Positions 1-8,622 of a DNA stretch of 64,000 nucleotides are shown here, piece by piece. The stretch spans positions 868,001-932,000 of the forward strand of contig CP004391.1 of assembly GCA_000973525.1 (NCBI GenBank), given 5' to 3'. The notes under the pieces are model-generated. The model did not search any database. It saw nothing but the letters and a program-made list of their open reading frames with translations, and was not told the origin of the DNA. The position numbers and the translations under genes are program-made. The DNA is from Pasteurella multocida subsp. multocida OH4807. GTDB taxonomy: Bacteria; Pseudomonadota; Gammaproteobacteria; Enterobacterales; Pasteurellaceae. Each line of letters opens with the position of its first letter. Position 1 is the first letter of the stretch.

Positions 1-897
1 ATTATAAACAATATCAATAATATGTATAAAGCGAGTAGCAATCTTATACAAACTCGGTACTTTTTCATCTAATGGAGAACTCGCATCCGATACAATTAAC
101 ACGGTCTTATCAGATAATTTTGCTTTACGCGAATTGGTTGCAATATCGAAGAAAGCTTCAAGCCCTAAGTTATCATACACCCCACCATCATAAAGATGTA
201 ACCTATCGTGTTTAGGAACATACACTTTTTCTGCTTCAGGTGGCTGGTTCCATTTTCGTTTATACCAAGTGTACGCTTTAGTTTCCAAAGAAAGCGGACC
301 AATACCCACAGGAAAGGCAGCAGAGACCGCCATGGCATCAGCTAATGAGAAATCCTTTTCCGTGCTTTTCACATAGCCAGACTCATAATCACCAAAATTC
401 TATTTTTTAAAACGAAAGCGCTTCCCTGTTTCCCCAACCGTACCATTAATGCTCCAATAAGGTAAATCGGGTAAATCCGTTAATTTTGCGTGGATTTGCC
501 ATTCTGCTGCCAATGCTTTTGAAACAACATTTGCACGGGAAAAAAGATATTTTAAATTAAGAGGGTTAATAAATTGTTTTAATGTGCCAGAAATGAGACT
601 TTTAGTACATAAAATCTGCTTAACTCGTGGTGCAACACGTTGAAGAAACATTTCAGAAGTTGGCCACTGCATCCCTGCTTCTTGAAAAATCAACCCGACA
701 ATCAAGCTTCCACCCGACACCGAGGAAATATGTGTAATTTGCTCCAAACGTTTCTGTTCAGCGAGGTAAGTTAAGACACCAAGGTGAAATACCATAGCGC
801 GAATCCCACCGCCAGACAAAGCAATCGCAATCTCTTTACGATCTACTTGAGTTGAATACATTTTCACCCTCTCATTATTTGTTTGCTTTTCAAACAA
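1..897 (-). pseudogene. Patatin-like phospholipase, interrupted by an in-frame TAG and cut by the window edge
   Basis: The N-terminal 165 residues carry the patatin oxyanion loop GGGIR (residues 29-33) and a nucleophile-elbow-like SSVSGGS around Ser61. A TAG stop lies at 400-402. Reading on in the same frame gives an uninterrupted continuation that includes the family's catalytic-Asp motif DGGVYDNLG, at about position 200 of the window, and runs past base 1. One base change (CAG to TAG) explains the break; no frameshift is needed. Known patatins are Ser-Asp dyad lipid acyl hydrolases, so the N-terminal piece alone should be inactive. A sequencing error or stop-codon read-through cannot be excluded. 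Confidence 0.8.
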
Positions 898-972
898 ATG
901 TAAAATAAGAGGATGAAAAAAGCAACATGATTATGAGGGGTATTTTTCCTAAAAACCGCTCAGATCTATGTA

Positions 973-1824
973 CTATTTTTGATGCATTTCGTATGCAGCA
1001 AGTGTGTTAAACATTAGCATAGCAACCGTCATAGGACCCACCCCACCTGGAACTGGGGTAATATAACTGGCTTTTTGGGCAGCAACATGATATTCCACAT
1101 CCCCGACTAATTTACCTTCAAGGCGGTTAATTCCGACATCAATCACTATCGCACCTTCTTTAATCCAATCACCTGGAATAAATTGAGGTTTCCCCACTGC
1201 AACAACCAAAATATCCGCTTGACGAACATGTTGTTGAAGATCTTTAGTAAAACGATGCGTCACTGTGACAGTACAACCCGCGAGTAACAGCTCAAGCGCC
1301 ATCGGGCGCCCAACAATATTGGATGCACCGACAATCACTGCATGTTGACCATGTAAATCCACACCTGTTGTTTCGAGCAGTTTCATCACACCATAAGGCG
1401 TACATGCACGTAAGGTAGGAATACGTTGGCATAAACGCCCAACATTATAAGGGTGAAAACCATCCACATCTTTTTCTGGCGCAATGCGTTCAATCACTTT
1501 TGTGCTGTCAATATGTTTTGGTAACGGTAATTGCACTAAAATTCCATCAACTTGCTCATCACGATTGAGTTGATCAATTAAGGTCAACAACGCCAATTCT
1601 GAGGTCGTTTCAGGTAAATCATAAGATTGTGATTGAATACCAATTTCTGCACAACTCTTACGTTTGCTACCAACATAAACCTGAGAAGCGGGATCCGCGC
1701 CAACTAAAATCACAGCTAAACCAGGAGCACGTTTATTTTGTTGTAAATATTGTCCAATTTTTTGTGCTACATCTGATTTAATTTTTTTTGACAGTTCCGT
1801 CCCAGAAATCACTTGTGCCGTCAT
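973..1824 (-). CDS. folD: Bifunctional methylenetetrahydrofolate dehydrogenase / methenyltetrahydrofolate cyclohydrolase
   Basis: The 283-residue product has the usual FolD length. It shows the YVGSK catalytic motif (Tyr50, Lys54), the dinucleotide-binding region around residues 160-185 ([16 protein letters not shown]) and the C-terminal [12 protein letters not shown] signature. The enzyme interconverts 5,10-methylene-THF, methenyl-THF and 10-formyl-THF in the cytoplasm, using NADP, and feeds one-carbon units to purines and formyl-Met. It is a stand-alone gene here, transcribed away from the tRNA operon. About 150 bases separate it from the tRNA promoter. Confidence 0.97.
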   Translation of the reverse strand: MTAQVISGTELSKKIKSDVAQKIGQYLQQNKRAPGLAVILVGADPASQVYVGSKRKSCAEIGIQSQSYDLPETTSELALLTLIDQLNRDEQVDGILVQLPLPKHIDSTKVIERIAPEKDVDGFHPYNVGRLCQRIPTLRACTPYGVMKLLETTGVDLHGQHAVIVGASNIVGRPMALELLLAGCTVTVTHRFTKDLQQHVRQADILVVAVGKPQFIPGDWIKEGAIVIDVGINRLEGKLVGDVEYHVAAQKASYITPVPGGVGPMTVAMLMFNTLAAYEMHQK

Positions 1825-1941
1825 TGATTTGCCCTTTATTTTAATGAAAGAAAACGTTTGCTATTTTGTCAGAAAAAGGGACTAAATGTAAGTAAAATTG
1901 AGATAAATTTAACCGATTGATTGAAAAATAGAAAAAATTAA

Positions 1942-1969
1942 TTGACTGCAATTAAAAGAAAACTATAAT
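1942..1969 (+). promoter_or_regulatory. Promoter of the tRNA-Pro/tRNA-Arg operon
   Basis: A -35 box TTGACT (1942-1947) and a consensus -10 box TATAAT (1964-1969) are separated by 16 bp. Transcription should start near 1976, a few bases before tRNA-Pro. This is a strong sigma70-type promoter. Confidence 0.75.
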
Positions 1970-1982
1970 GCTACACATTCGT

Positions 1983-2059
1983 CGGCGAGTAGCGCAGCTT
2001 GGTAGCGCAACTGGTTTGGGACCAGTGGGTCGTAGGTTCAAATCCTATCTCGCCGACCA
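1983..2059 (+). tRNA. tRNA-Pro (anticodon UGG)
   Basis: A 77-nt cloverleaf with acceptor stem CGGCGAG/CTCGCCG, anticodon TGG inside the loop after GGTT, the T-loop GTTCAAATCC, and an encoded CCA end. It closely resembles the enterobacterial tRNA-Pro(UGG). Confidence 0.96.
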
Positions 2060-2088
2060 CTTCCTAAGTTTAGATATCCATTTGAAAT

Positions 2089-2165
2089 GCGCCCTTAGCT
2101 CAGCTGGATAGAGCAACGGCCTTCTAAGCCGTAGGTCATTGGTTCGAATCCAATAGGGCGTGCCA
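2089..2165 (+). tRNA. tRNA-Arg (anticodon UCU), prophage integration target
   Basis: A 77-nt cloverleaf beginning GCGCCCTTAGCTCAG with anticodon TCT at 2123-2125 and an encoded CCA. The prophage crossover repeat begins at 2121 in the anticodon loop and runs to the 3' end, so the integrated element restores a complete tRNA. The displaced 3' half lies at 46593-46638. Confidence 0.96.
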
Positions 2166-2166
2166 T
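2121..2166 (+). repeat. attL core (46-bp direct repeat)
   Basis: Bases 2121-2166 are identical to 46593-46638. They run from the anticodon loop of tRNA-Arg through the CCA end plus one base. The integrase gene lies directly beside this end, as expected for a tyrosine-recombinase phage. Confidence 0.93.
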
Positions 2167-2197
2167 TAATTACCCTTGTTTATCAATACATTACAAA

Positions 2198-3253
2198 CTA
2201 CGCAACAAATCTTAATACTTTAGATTTTTTGTCGTGTGACGTAAATGTACCATTAAATTCAACTTTGTTTGCATGCTCAAGTAAGTGATCTGCATTGAGA
2301 TGAGCGTACTTCTTAACCATTTCTAATGTTTCCCACCCGCCAAGCTCTTTTAATGTAAAAAGTGGCGTGCCTGCTTGCACATGCCAGCTTGCCCAAGTGT
2401 GTCTAAGATCGTGGAAATGAAAATCAACTAAAAAACACTTTTTTGCTGCAAGTACGAAAGATTTTCTGTTAATATCATTTAATCTGTTATTATGTCTTCC
2501 AACAAAGACGTATTTAGCGTGTTTGCCTTTTTGACTTTTTAACAGTCTTATAGCTTCTTCGTTTAATAGTAGCGATCTTGCTTTCCCTGATTTCGCAACG
2601 TCATTTGAAACAATCGCAACTTTTCTATCGAAATCGATCTTATCCCAAGTCATTGAAAGTATTTCTGTTCTTCTTGCTCCAGTCATTAGTGCAAAAGAAC
2701 AGATAACTTTCATCCAATCCGTGCTAATATTATCAATCAAAGCTCTAGCTTGCTCTTTAGTAATCCAACGCACACGAATTGGTGGCTCTTTCTTCTTCGG
2801 TAAATACAGGATCTTCTCAATATATCCAGCTTTATGTGCAAGATTTAATATCATCGCAATAGATTGCCGATATTTGTTTTGAGTAGAATTGCTTAATACT
2901 TCACCTGTTCTCATATTCTTTATTGGAATATTAGAAACGATCTCTTGTGTAGTCAAAGAATTTAACTCTCTTCCAGAAAATACCCCGCGCCAATAAATTG
3001 CATGTCTTTTTTTTGTTGCAACATCTTTCTGACCGTCTGCTGACTTCAAATACTGCAACAAGGCATCTTCAAACAAATAAGTTGGTTTTTTCTCAAGCTT
3101 GTCAATATTCCACATCTCAGCTCTTAGCTTATCGTGATATTCTTGAGCTTGTTTTTTTACAAACGACCCAGAAGATCGTCTAATTCTTTTACCGTTTGGT
3201 GCCGTGATATCAACCCACCATGGGCCATCTTCTTTTCTTTTGTAGATCGACAT
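2198..3253 (-). CDS. int: Phage tyrosine-recombinase integrase
   Basis: A 351-residue integrase. The N-terminal region resembles an arm-binding domain, followed by a core-binding region from about residue 60. The catalytic domain shows Arg194 (GARRTE), the HDLRH box (His281, Arg284, His285) and nucleophile Tyr316 in KKYAHL. The ATG at 3253 follows an AAGGAG ribosome site. It sits 32 bp from attL and would catalyse attP x attB recombination at the tRNA. The start lies within the preceding excisionase-like gene, which suggests translational coupling. Confidence 0.96.
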   Translation of the reverse strand: MSIYKRKEDGPWWVDITAPNGKRIRRSSGSFVKKQAQEYHDKLRAEMWNIDKLEKKPTYLFEDALLQYLKSADGQKDVATKKRHAIYWRGVFSGRELNSLTTQEIVSNIPIKNMRTGEVLSNSTQNKYRQSIAMILNLAHKAGYIEKILYLPKKKEPPIRVRWITKEQARALIDNISTDWMKVICSFALMTGARRTEILSMTWDKIDFDRKVAIVSNDVAKSGKARSLLLNEEAIRLLKSQKGKHAKYVFVGRHNNRLNDINRKSFVLAAKKCFLVDFHFHDLRHTWASWHVQAGTPLFTLKELGGWETLEMVKKYAHLNADHLLEHANKVEFNGTFTSHDKKSKVLRFVA

Positions 3254-3459
3254 AAAATCTCCTTATCATCGACCGACAAAGCCAATCGATTGTTATTATT
3301 AGCCCATTCTCTATACTTAGCAAGATCTGATTCAAGTATTCGCCAACCACGACAACCTTTCATTTTAAAGAAGTTCCAGTTATAGATTTGTTTTCTAACA
3401 GCCGAAACGCTCATATTTAATCTATCTGCAACCTCTTTTATAGTCAGTGCTTTTTCCAT
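3157..3459 (-). CDS. Small helix-turn-helix protein, probable excisionase
   Basis: This 100-residue protein begins with a helix-turn-helix of the excisionase/MerR type (LTIKEVADRLNMSVSAVRKQI), followed by a conserved-looking GWRI wing. The 3' end overlaps int by 97 bp in another frame, giving the xis-int arrangement of lambda. By family it would bind att arms and direct excision. The role is inferred from the HTH and position; it could instead be an int regulator. Confidence 0.7.
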   Translation of the reverse strand: MEKALTIKEVADRLNMSVSAVRKQIYNWNFFKMKGCRGWRILESDLAKYREWANNNNRLALSVDDKEILCRSTKEKKMAHGGLISRHQTVKELDDLLGRL

Positions 3460-3469
3460 TATTAAGATC

Positions 3470-3498
3470 TCTAAAATAAAAAAAACCGCTAGCGCGGT
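3470..3498 (-). terminator. Intergenic terminator-like hairpin in the leftward early operon
   Basis: On the minus strand a stem ACCGC/GCGGT is followed by a run of eight T. It overlaps the stop of the 70-residue gene upstream and precedes the excisionase gene. One of several such hairpins in this operon. Confidence 0.6.
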
Positions 3499-3701
3499 CT
3501 TACTATATCTGGAACTTCAACTATCATTAGTTGTTTACGATCTAGTCCTTTGTACTTGAGCCAATACTGATATATTTCTAACGCTTCGCCTTGCGTTACC
3601 CCTTCTCTTGTTTCCATAATCGTTAGCCATTCACGTTTGAATTGACACTCTAGAATGACATATTTTTTACCATCCATTACTTGAAGATTATTTCCAAACA
3701 T
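3489..3701 (-). CDS. Small phage protein of unknown function (70 aa)
   Basis: No family recognised. The start is supported by a GAGG sequence 5 bases before ATG 3701, and the 5' end overlaps the previous small gene by 14 bp. The product is soluble and mixed-charge with a VTQGEALEIYQYWLKYKG segment likely to be helical. Part of the leftward early operon. Confidence 0.6.
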   Translation of the reverse strand: MFGNNLQVMDGKKYVILECQFKREWLTIMETREGVTQGEALEIYQYWLKYKGLDRKQLMIVEVPDIVRPR

Positions 3702-3876
3702 CGCAACCTCGCATGTAAAGCCAGATTTTTATATTGAAGATCATTAAATCTTCTTCAAACTTTTGTCTTTTTAAGACATCAAGAGTAATAAATATATTTA
3801 ACGCAAATAAAAGAACAAACAATAGCCACAAATCTGCTGCAGTATCTAATACTTGAATCAATATAGTGCATATCAT
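3688..3876 (-). CDS. Small predicted membrane protein (62 aa)
   Basis: The N-terminal half is one hydrophobic stretch (about residues 3-33, LWLLFVLLFALNIFITL) and the C-terminal half is polar and basic, suggesting a single-pass inner-membrane protein. A GGAG site overlaps the end of the upstream gene, 6 bases before the ATG, which supports translation. Function unknown. Confidence 0.5.
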   Translation of the reverse strand: MICTILIQVLDTAADLWLLFVLLFALNIFITLDVLKRQKFEEDLMIFNIKIWLYMRGCDVWK

Positions 3877-3878
3877 TA

Positions 3879-4277
3879 TTATCTCCGTGAATTTCTCATA
3901 GCATCAAGCCAAGCTCGAGCATCTTCTTCTGTAGCGAAGTATTTTCCAGATTTCAAAAACTCATCACTCATACCATTCATACTTTCTTTATAAACCCCAT
4001 ATGCGTCAAACCAGTACATCTCTTTTCTAGGCTCAAGCAATGGACAAGGCAAAGTAAGTGTTACTGTTGGTCGTGGTTCTTCGTACATCCCAAACATACT
4101 AAATTCGTCTTGGTTAATATTTTTGTACCAAATTGTTGAACAGCATACTGCTATATTATCCATTGCATATGTAACCAAATATCCATTTTCAGGATGTTTT
4201 AAAATATATCTTTTATTGCCGGATAGATCTCTAACCGGCTCACCAGCTAGTGCTTTTTCTAAGTCAAATGCTTTCAT
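3879..4277 (-). CDS. Hypothetical phage protein (132 aa)
   Basis: No family recognised. The product is acidic and soluble. Its C-terminus (KYFATEEDARAWLDAMRNSRR) looks like a helix of the kind found at the ends of many small phage proteins. It is tightly packed in the leftward operon, 6 bp from the next upstream gene. Confidence 0.6.
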   Translation of the reverse strand: MKAFDLEKALAGEPVRDLSGNKRYILKHPENGYLVTYAMDNIAVCCSTIWYKNINQDEFSMFGMYEEPRPTVTLTLPCPLLEPRKEMYWFDAYGVYKESMNGMSDEFLKSGKYFATEEDARAWLDAMRNSRR

Positions 4278-4283
4278 TTACTC

Positions 4284-4493
4284 TCACTCCAGATCTTCAA
4301 CAATTTCAACTTCATACCATCCAGAAACTTCAAAATATTCCAATGCCATATTTTGAGCCTCTTCATCACAGCTCTGTTTATCTTCTTTTTCCCACTCTTC
4401 AAGAGAGTAAGTTTCAGTATGTAAATGCATTGGCTCATTACCTATATAACCTCTGCATGAACCAAAGTATTTAACAATTGCCTTCTTTGCCAT
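4284..4493 (-). CDS. Hypothetical phage protein (69 aa)
   Basis: A small acidic protein (SLEEWEKEDKQSCDEEAQNMALEYFEV) with no family I can name. It sits between other small early genes on the same strand. No signal peptide or membrane segment. Confidence 0.55.
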   Translation of the reverse strand: MAKKAIVKYFGSCRGYIGNEPMHLHTETYSLEEWEKEDKQSCDEEAQNMALEYFEVSGWYEVEIVEDLE

Positions 4494-4547
4494 TTTTAAT
4501 CCTTAATATTGATAATTGATAATAAAAAACCTCATTGCTATAGCTTA

Positions 4548-4778
4548 TTAAAAAGAACCATTTTTAAAGAGTTTTTCGACTTCCTTAGAAGTCAATTTCT
4601 TTTTACTCATAAACTCTAATGGGATAGGTGTTTGTTCAAAAGTTATTTCATTTACAACAAGAAGCATCCCATTTGGTTCTTCGTATAAAAAGAATCCATC
4701 AGGCATACAATTGTCATTAAACTCATCAATGACTTTACGAAAATTTAATGACAATTCTTGAATTTGTCCTAATGTCAT
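4548..4778 (-). CDS. Hypothetical phage protein (76 aa)
   Basis: No family recognised. The sequence reads MTLGQIQELS at the N-terminus and ends in a lysine-rich helix (TSKEVEKLF). It is followed by about 54 bases without a gene that hold an AT-rich stretch with a weak stem and six T on the minus strand. Confidence 0.55.
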   Translation of the reverse strand: MTLGQIQELSLNFRKVIDEFNDNCMPDGFFLYEEPNGMLLVVNEITFEQTPIPLEFMSKKKLTSKEVEKLFKNGSF

Positions 4779-4787
4779 TGTTGCCCC

Positions 4788-5234
4788 TTATTCTGTTTTG
4801 GGTGGTGGTGGAAGTGGTTGCCAGTGGGTTACGTTAATAGCTAGATCATAATTTGGGCCATTATGATTTATAGCTACCCAAAAATATTCACCATCTGCAA
4901 TTTCTCTTGACACAATTGCGTAATGTTCACCATATTTTCCGTTACATAATCCAATCACTAGTGTCTCAATTTCTGGTAATTGTTCCTCTACACTAATCCA
5001 GCCTTTTTCGTTTTCTTTTGTGTTGCTTTCAATCTTTTTCTTTAATTCATCAATGCCACGTCTGACATTTAAAGCGGGGAATGCCTCAACTTCATTTACA
5101 GTAGATCTCAAACATAAAGTTCCACAATCAAGATAAACAATTTCCACTAACTCTGATTTAAGCAAATCAAGCCGCTCTTTATCTGCCAGCAAACTTTCAT
5201 ATTCTTCTTTTGTGATTGTTACTGTTTCTGTCAT
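4788..5234 (-). CDS. DUF551 domain phage protein
   Basis: The C-terminal half carries the DUF551 signature: WISVEEQLPE near the middle and THWQPLPPPP at the end, separated by about 65 residues. The N-terminal third is a charged helix (EYESLLADKERLDLLKSEL). I chose ATG 5234 because AGGAA precedes it; an ATG 30 bases further upstream lacks a good site. DUF551 proteins are common in lambdoid early regions; their function is unknown. Confidence 0.75.
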   Translation of the reverse strand: MTETVTITKEEYESLLADKERLDLLKSELVEIVYLDCGTLCLRSTVNEVEAFPALNVRRGIDELKKKIESNTKENEKGWISVEEQLPEIETLVIGLCNGKYGEHYAIVSREIADGEYFWVAINHNGPNYDLAINVTHWQPLPPPPKTE

Positions 5235-5249
5235 AGTTAAATTCCTCAT

Positions 5250-5275
5250 AATAAAAAACCACAATTAAGTGGCTT
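5250..5275 (-). terminator. Intergenic terminator-like hairpin
   Basis: On the minus strand the stem CCAC/GTGG is followed by TTTTTTATT. It lies between the membrane protein gene upstream and the DUF551 gene. Confidence 0.5.
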
Positions 5276-5546
5276 ATTTGATTAGATATGATACGGTCTT
5301 TTCTTTACCGTGTTCATCTGTATATGTGTAGCTGATACGTGTTTTTCTATCTAGCTTCTCATTGACTTTATCAACTGTTATTTCAATTCTAAGCAACCAC
5401 AATCCAAGAGATGCGCCGACAACAAACGCAGTTTGAATTGTATCAAGAATGTAAATTCCAGTTATGTCTGCAATCAGAACTAGAAAAAGTATGTACATTG
5501 CTATTTTTACTGACTTTTCAAAAAGTCGAGATAACTTATTGATCAT
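5274..5546 (-). CDS. Small predicted membrane protein (90 aa)
   Basis: Two hydrophobic segments (AMYILFLVLIADITGIYIL and AFVVGASLGLWLL) are followed by a charged C-terminal tail (RKTRISYTYTDEHGKEK). Translation probably begins at ATG 5546, which follows a GGAGAGA site; an upstream ATG at 5570 lies deeper inside rdgC. The 5' end overlaps rdgC by 11 bp. Function unknown. Confidence 0.55.
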   Translation of the reverse strand: MINKLSRLFEKSVKIAMYILFLVLIADITGIYILDTIQTAFVVGASLGLWLLRIEITVDKVNEKLDRKTRISYTYTDEHGKEKTVSYLIK

Positions 5547-6447
5547 GTTCTTTCTCTCCGCCAAACTCATTAAGCAACAACTCTGTTAGTTCGGATAGAA
5601 CGCTCGTCATTAAGATAAAATCAGCATCAAAACGCTGGGCAATATCTTCTTTCAAAATATCGTCATTTTTATCAAGCACGTTGTCCGAAAACTTCAAGCG
5701 TTTAAACGTGCCGTCTTCATTAAGTGTAAACTGTAAGCGTTCGTCCCAATCAAGACGTAATGATTGAACTTGTTTTCCAGCAATAAGCAGACCTTGAATA
5801 TCTTCGCAATGGAAGTCTTGATTTTTTAAAACAGCCTCACCATTACTATTAAAGTCTATTAATTTACTATCGCCTTGCAAATCTAGCCATTCAGGAGTTT
5901 CATCCGCAGTTACCCACGATGTCATCACAAAGCAAGGATTTTTAGCGAAAGCTAGTGGAATAACAGGCAATGAGCCAAGCGTTTTACGTAACAAAGCAAG
6001 CACATCTTCTGCACGCTTGCTTGAACTTGCATCGACATAAATCAAGCCTTTTTCTACATCAATAAAAAGTGCGGTGTGACTATACTTACTAAAAGCTTGT
6101 TGAAGTAACACTGCAATCACATCATCTTTGAGCACCTGCTTCTCAATTTTATTTAATTTGCGCTCTTCTTTCTTCTCAAGCTCATGAATGCGCTTGTTTA
6201 ACTCTGTATTAATGACGTGTGCTGGAAGAATTTTTTCTTCTTTCTGCGCAACAAGCAAAATCTTGTTTTCTGCTGCATGATAGAGCAATTCACTGCTGTG
6301 AATTGGATTAGTCCAACCAAATTTACTCACATCAGATTTATCACAAGGAATATATTTATGCCCTTGTAACACTTCTTGTAATTTGTCTGTTGGCCAGTCT
6401 AACGTTTTAGTTAGACGATAAATAATTGCATTTTTAAACCAAAACAT
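5536..6447 (-). CDS. rdgC: Recombination-associated protein RdgC
   Basis: The full 303-residue protein matches RdgC throughout, starting MFWFKNAIIYRLT and including the central FSKYSHTALFIDVEKGLIYVDASS region. RdgC forms a ring dimer that binds double-stranded DNA non-specifically and limits RecA loading. Phages often carry a copy in the recombination part of the early operon. It contains one AAGTGCGGT uptake word (6067-6075). The chromosome probably has its own copy elsewhere. Confidence 0.92.
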   Translation of the reverse strand: MFWFKNAIIYRLTKTLDWPTDKLQEVLQGHKYIPCDKSDVSKFGWTNPIHSSELLYHAAENKILLVAQKEEKILPAHVINTELNKRIHELEKKEERKLNKIEKQVLKDDVIAVLLQQAFSKYSHTALFIDVEKGLIYVDASSSKRAEDVLALLRKTLGSLPVIPLAFAKNPCFVMTSWVTADETPEWLDLQGDSKLIDFNSNGEAVLKNQDFHCEDIQGLLIAGKQVQSLRLDWDERLQFTLNEDGTFKRLKFSDNVLDKNDDILKEDIAQRFDADFILMTSVLSELTELLLNEFGGEKEHDQ

Positions 6448-6449
6448 AG

Positions 6450-6833
6450 TTATTCCTCCATTTCTTCAACTTCGAAAATATCTGCGCTCACTTCGTCAGC
6501 ATGAAAGTCAATTAATTTAATTCCGACATATTCGCCATAACAAAAACCTTCTTTTTTATTCCAAAGGTGTTCATCTATATCTTTAATGCTCGACATCCAC
6601 CAAAGGCGTCTTGCAATCTTATATACTTTGTTTGTCGCAATTGATAAAATGTGTTGAAGATGATCTTTAAGTGGCGCATTTTTATCTGGCGAACCAGTCC
6701 AGAAAGCGGACATTTCAGTAATTCGTTCTTTAACTTCTGGAAAGTCAAAATCTATCTCAAAGACTGCGTAAATCTCGATAGATTCAAATGTTCTTGTGCT
6801 AACTTTAAATTTTTTCTTGCCTGTAAATTCCAT
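6450..6833 (-). CDS. Hypothetical phage protein, possibly DUF2528-like (127 aa)
   Basis: Starts with a beta-strand-rich segment (KKFKVSTRTFESIEIYAVFEIDFDFPEVKERITEM) and ends in an acidic tail (EVEEMEE). The shape resembles DUF2528 proteins that sit next to rdgC in related phages, but I am not sure of the match. The 3' end is 2 bp from rdgC. Confidence 0.55.
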   Translation of the reverse strand: MEFTGKKKFKVSTRTFESIEIYAVFEIDFDFPEVKERITEMSAFWTGSPDKNAPLKDHLQHILSIATNKVYKIARRLWWMSSIKDIDEHLWNKKEGFCYGEYVGIKLIDFHADEVSADIFEVEEMEE

Positions 6834-6835
6834 AC

Positions 6836-7285
6836 TTAACTTCCTTCATTAATACTATCTAGCATTTCTTGAATAGCTCTAATTTCTGGGTTAAAAAAAG
6901 CTGATATAACATCTAGTCTATAATCACTTGATTTGTTAGATAGCCATTCCATCGCTGCTTTTTCTGAAAAGAAGAAGTTCACTGTTTGATAAACAATTTG
7001 ATAGTTAATACCTTCAAAATCATCTAATCCAAGATTTTCTTCATTATCAGACGATTCTAAGAACTCTTCTAATTCCTCAAGACTGTCAAAATGTAAATCT
7101 TTATCCTCATTAACATATCCAACACCATCAACTCGATAATCATCATTAATGCCATAAATACGTATAGCTTTTTGAATTGTATAAATAGGATAACTGGTGC
7201 AATAATTATTTTGCCCGTGCATAGAGTGGGCAATTTCAACAACTGAATCTGGAATTTGCATAACTTTTTCCTTTATTTCAGACAC
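6836..7285 (-). CDS. Hypothetical phage protein (149 aa)
   Basis: An acidic soluble protein with no family I recognise. The central acidic segment (LEELEEFLESSDNEEN) is followed by a SEKAAMEWLSNK helix. It is translated from a start after AAAGGAAAAAG and sits 2 bp from the next gene. Confidence 0.55.
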   Translation of the reverse strand: MSEIKEKVMQIPDSVVEIAHSMHGQNNYCTSYPIYTIQKAIRIYGINDDYRVDGVGYVNEDKDLHFDSLEELEEFLESSDNEENLGLDDFEGINYQIVYQTVNFFFSEKAAMEWLSNKSSDYRLDVISAFFNPEIRAIQEMLDSINEGS

Positions 7286-7306
7286 AAAAAAACACGCTAT
7301 TGCGTG
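7283..7306 (-). terminator. Intergenic terminator-like hairpin
   Basis: On the minus strand the stem CACGC/GCGTG is followed by seven T. It overlaps the last codons of the methyltransferase gene and precedes the ribosome site of the next gene. Confidence 0.6.
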
Positions 7307-8595
7307 CTGTCTTGATTGATATAATCAATTAATCTAAGCCCAATCCATTTCATAACTGGAACAGCCATACTGTTTCCAATTGCTTTATATCGTGGAGAAT
7401 CAGGGCATTCATCTATTGATTTGTTGCGATATGGGATTTTGGTGTAATCATCAGGAAATCCCTGTAATCTTTCACACTCACGCGGCGTTAGTTTTCTAAC
7501 AACTGATTCTGTTGATATTGCATGAACATCTGCGCTTGTTAATGTGTAACTGACACCGCTTTCATCAAATCCATTGCCATTGCCATTGCCATTGCCACCA
7601 GCATTGTGACTTCTGTTTATCGTATTCCCAGCCAAAGCAACACAAGGAACATTATTGCCACCAGTTCCCATTCTTGCTTTTAAGGTTGGTGAAATATCAT
7701 CGTGAATACGACAAGCTTCTTCACCCTTAACCTCAAATAAGATATTTTCCAGCCCTCCATTTCTTCCAATACAATGTGCTGTATCTTTAGAAATAATTGG
7801 ATCTTGCGAACCGTGAACAACAAAAGTCTCACTACCACCTGAAAGTGCACCACCACTTGCTCTTAATGTTGCCGCAACATCGGATTTGCGATATTGAGCA
7901 AAGCTTGTCTCAATAAAGGTGGCAGTATCTTTTGTCTGCGTTCCGCTCTGTTCAATATTCCCTCGCACGCTTTTGGGCTCAATGAGTACTTGCGCGGTAC
8001 TTCGTCTTCTAGCACTTGCCACAAGAAAAACTCTTTTACGACGTTGGGCGACTCCGAAGTATTGAGCATCGAGCACTCGCCAGCAGACTGTTCTGGTTGA
8101 ATGCACATAACCAGCGTTCGTCCATCTTTTCCCTGCATGCTGCAATGACTCACACTCTTGAACCAGTCCAGCCAAAAGGTGTCCGAATGCGTTGTCCGAG
8201 GTGGATAGCACACCTGGAACATTTTCCCACACGAGAATACACGGTGGTTTGTTGTCGTTAAATCTAACATAGTCGATCGCTTCTAAAATTTTAATTAAAA
8301 CTAACGTGAGATTTCCTCTCTCATCGTCTAAACTTTGACGATTGCCAGCAACTGAAAAAGCTTGGCAAGGTGTGCCACCAACTAAAACATCTGGAGCGGG
8401 AATTTCACGATTTAATATTTTTTGCGGTAGCTCGGTTATATCGCCAAGATTGTTAATATCTGGGTAGTGATATGCAAGTACTGCACTTGGAAATGATTCA
8501 ATTTCTGAGAACCAAAGTGGTTCTGCAAATTCATGCCAAGCGCAAGTTACTGCCTCAATACCTGAACAGATTGAGCCGTAAGTGAATTTTTTCAT
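7297..8595 (-). CDS. DNA (cytosine-5) methyltransferase, orphan phage enzyme
   Basis: All C5-methyltransferase motifs are present in order: motif I GSICSGIEA (residues 7-15), the PCQ loop with catalytic Cys77, ENV (124-126), QRRKR (184-188), motif IX RKLTPRECERLQGFP and motif X GNSMAVPV. The target-recognition region between motifs VIII and IX is long and includes a GNGNGNGN stretch coded by a hexanucleotide repeat. No cognate endonuclease is nearby, so it probably protects phage DNA from host restriction. No good ribosome site precedes the ATG; a 25-bp palindrome lies 28 bp upstream. Confidence 0.94.
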   Translation of the reverse strand: MKKFTYGSICSGIEAVTCAWHEFAEPLWFSEIESFPSAVLAYHYPDINNLGDITELPQKILNREIPAPDVLVGGTPCQAFSVAGNRQSLDDERGNLTLVLIKILEAIDYVRFNDNKPPCILVWENVPGVLSTSDNAFGHLLAGLVQECESLQHAGKRWTNAGYVHSTRTVCWRVLDAQYFGVAQRRKRVFLVASARRRSTAQVLIEPKSVRGNIEQSGTQTKDTATFIETSFAQYRKSDVAATLRASGGALSGGSETFVVHGSQDPIISKDTAHCIGRNGGLENILFEVKGEEACRIHDDISPTLKARMGTGGNNVPCVALAGNTINRSHNAGGNGNGNGNGFDESGVSYTLTSADVHAISTESVVRKLTPRECERLQGFPDDYTKIPYRNKSIDECPDSPRYKAIGNSMAVPVMKWIGLRLIDYINQDSTQ

Positions 8596-8622
8596 GATTT
8601 AATTGTTGAGAATTGGTGTTTG

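Noticed and set aside
2998..3385. Plus-strand ORFs opposite int and xis
   Set aside because: Shadows of well-supported minus-strand genes.
7863..8270. A 135-codon minus-strand ORF inside the C5 methyltransferase
   Set aside because: Shadow frame over conserved motifs VI-VIII of the real gene; composition is not protein-like.
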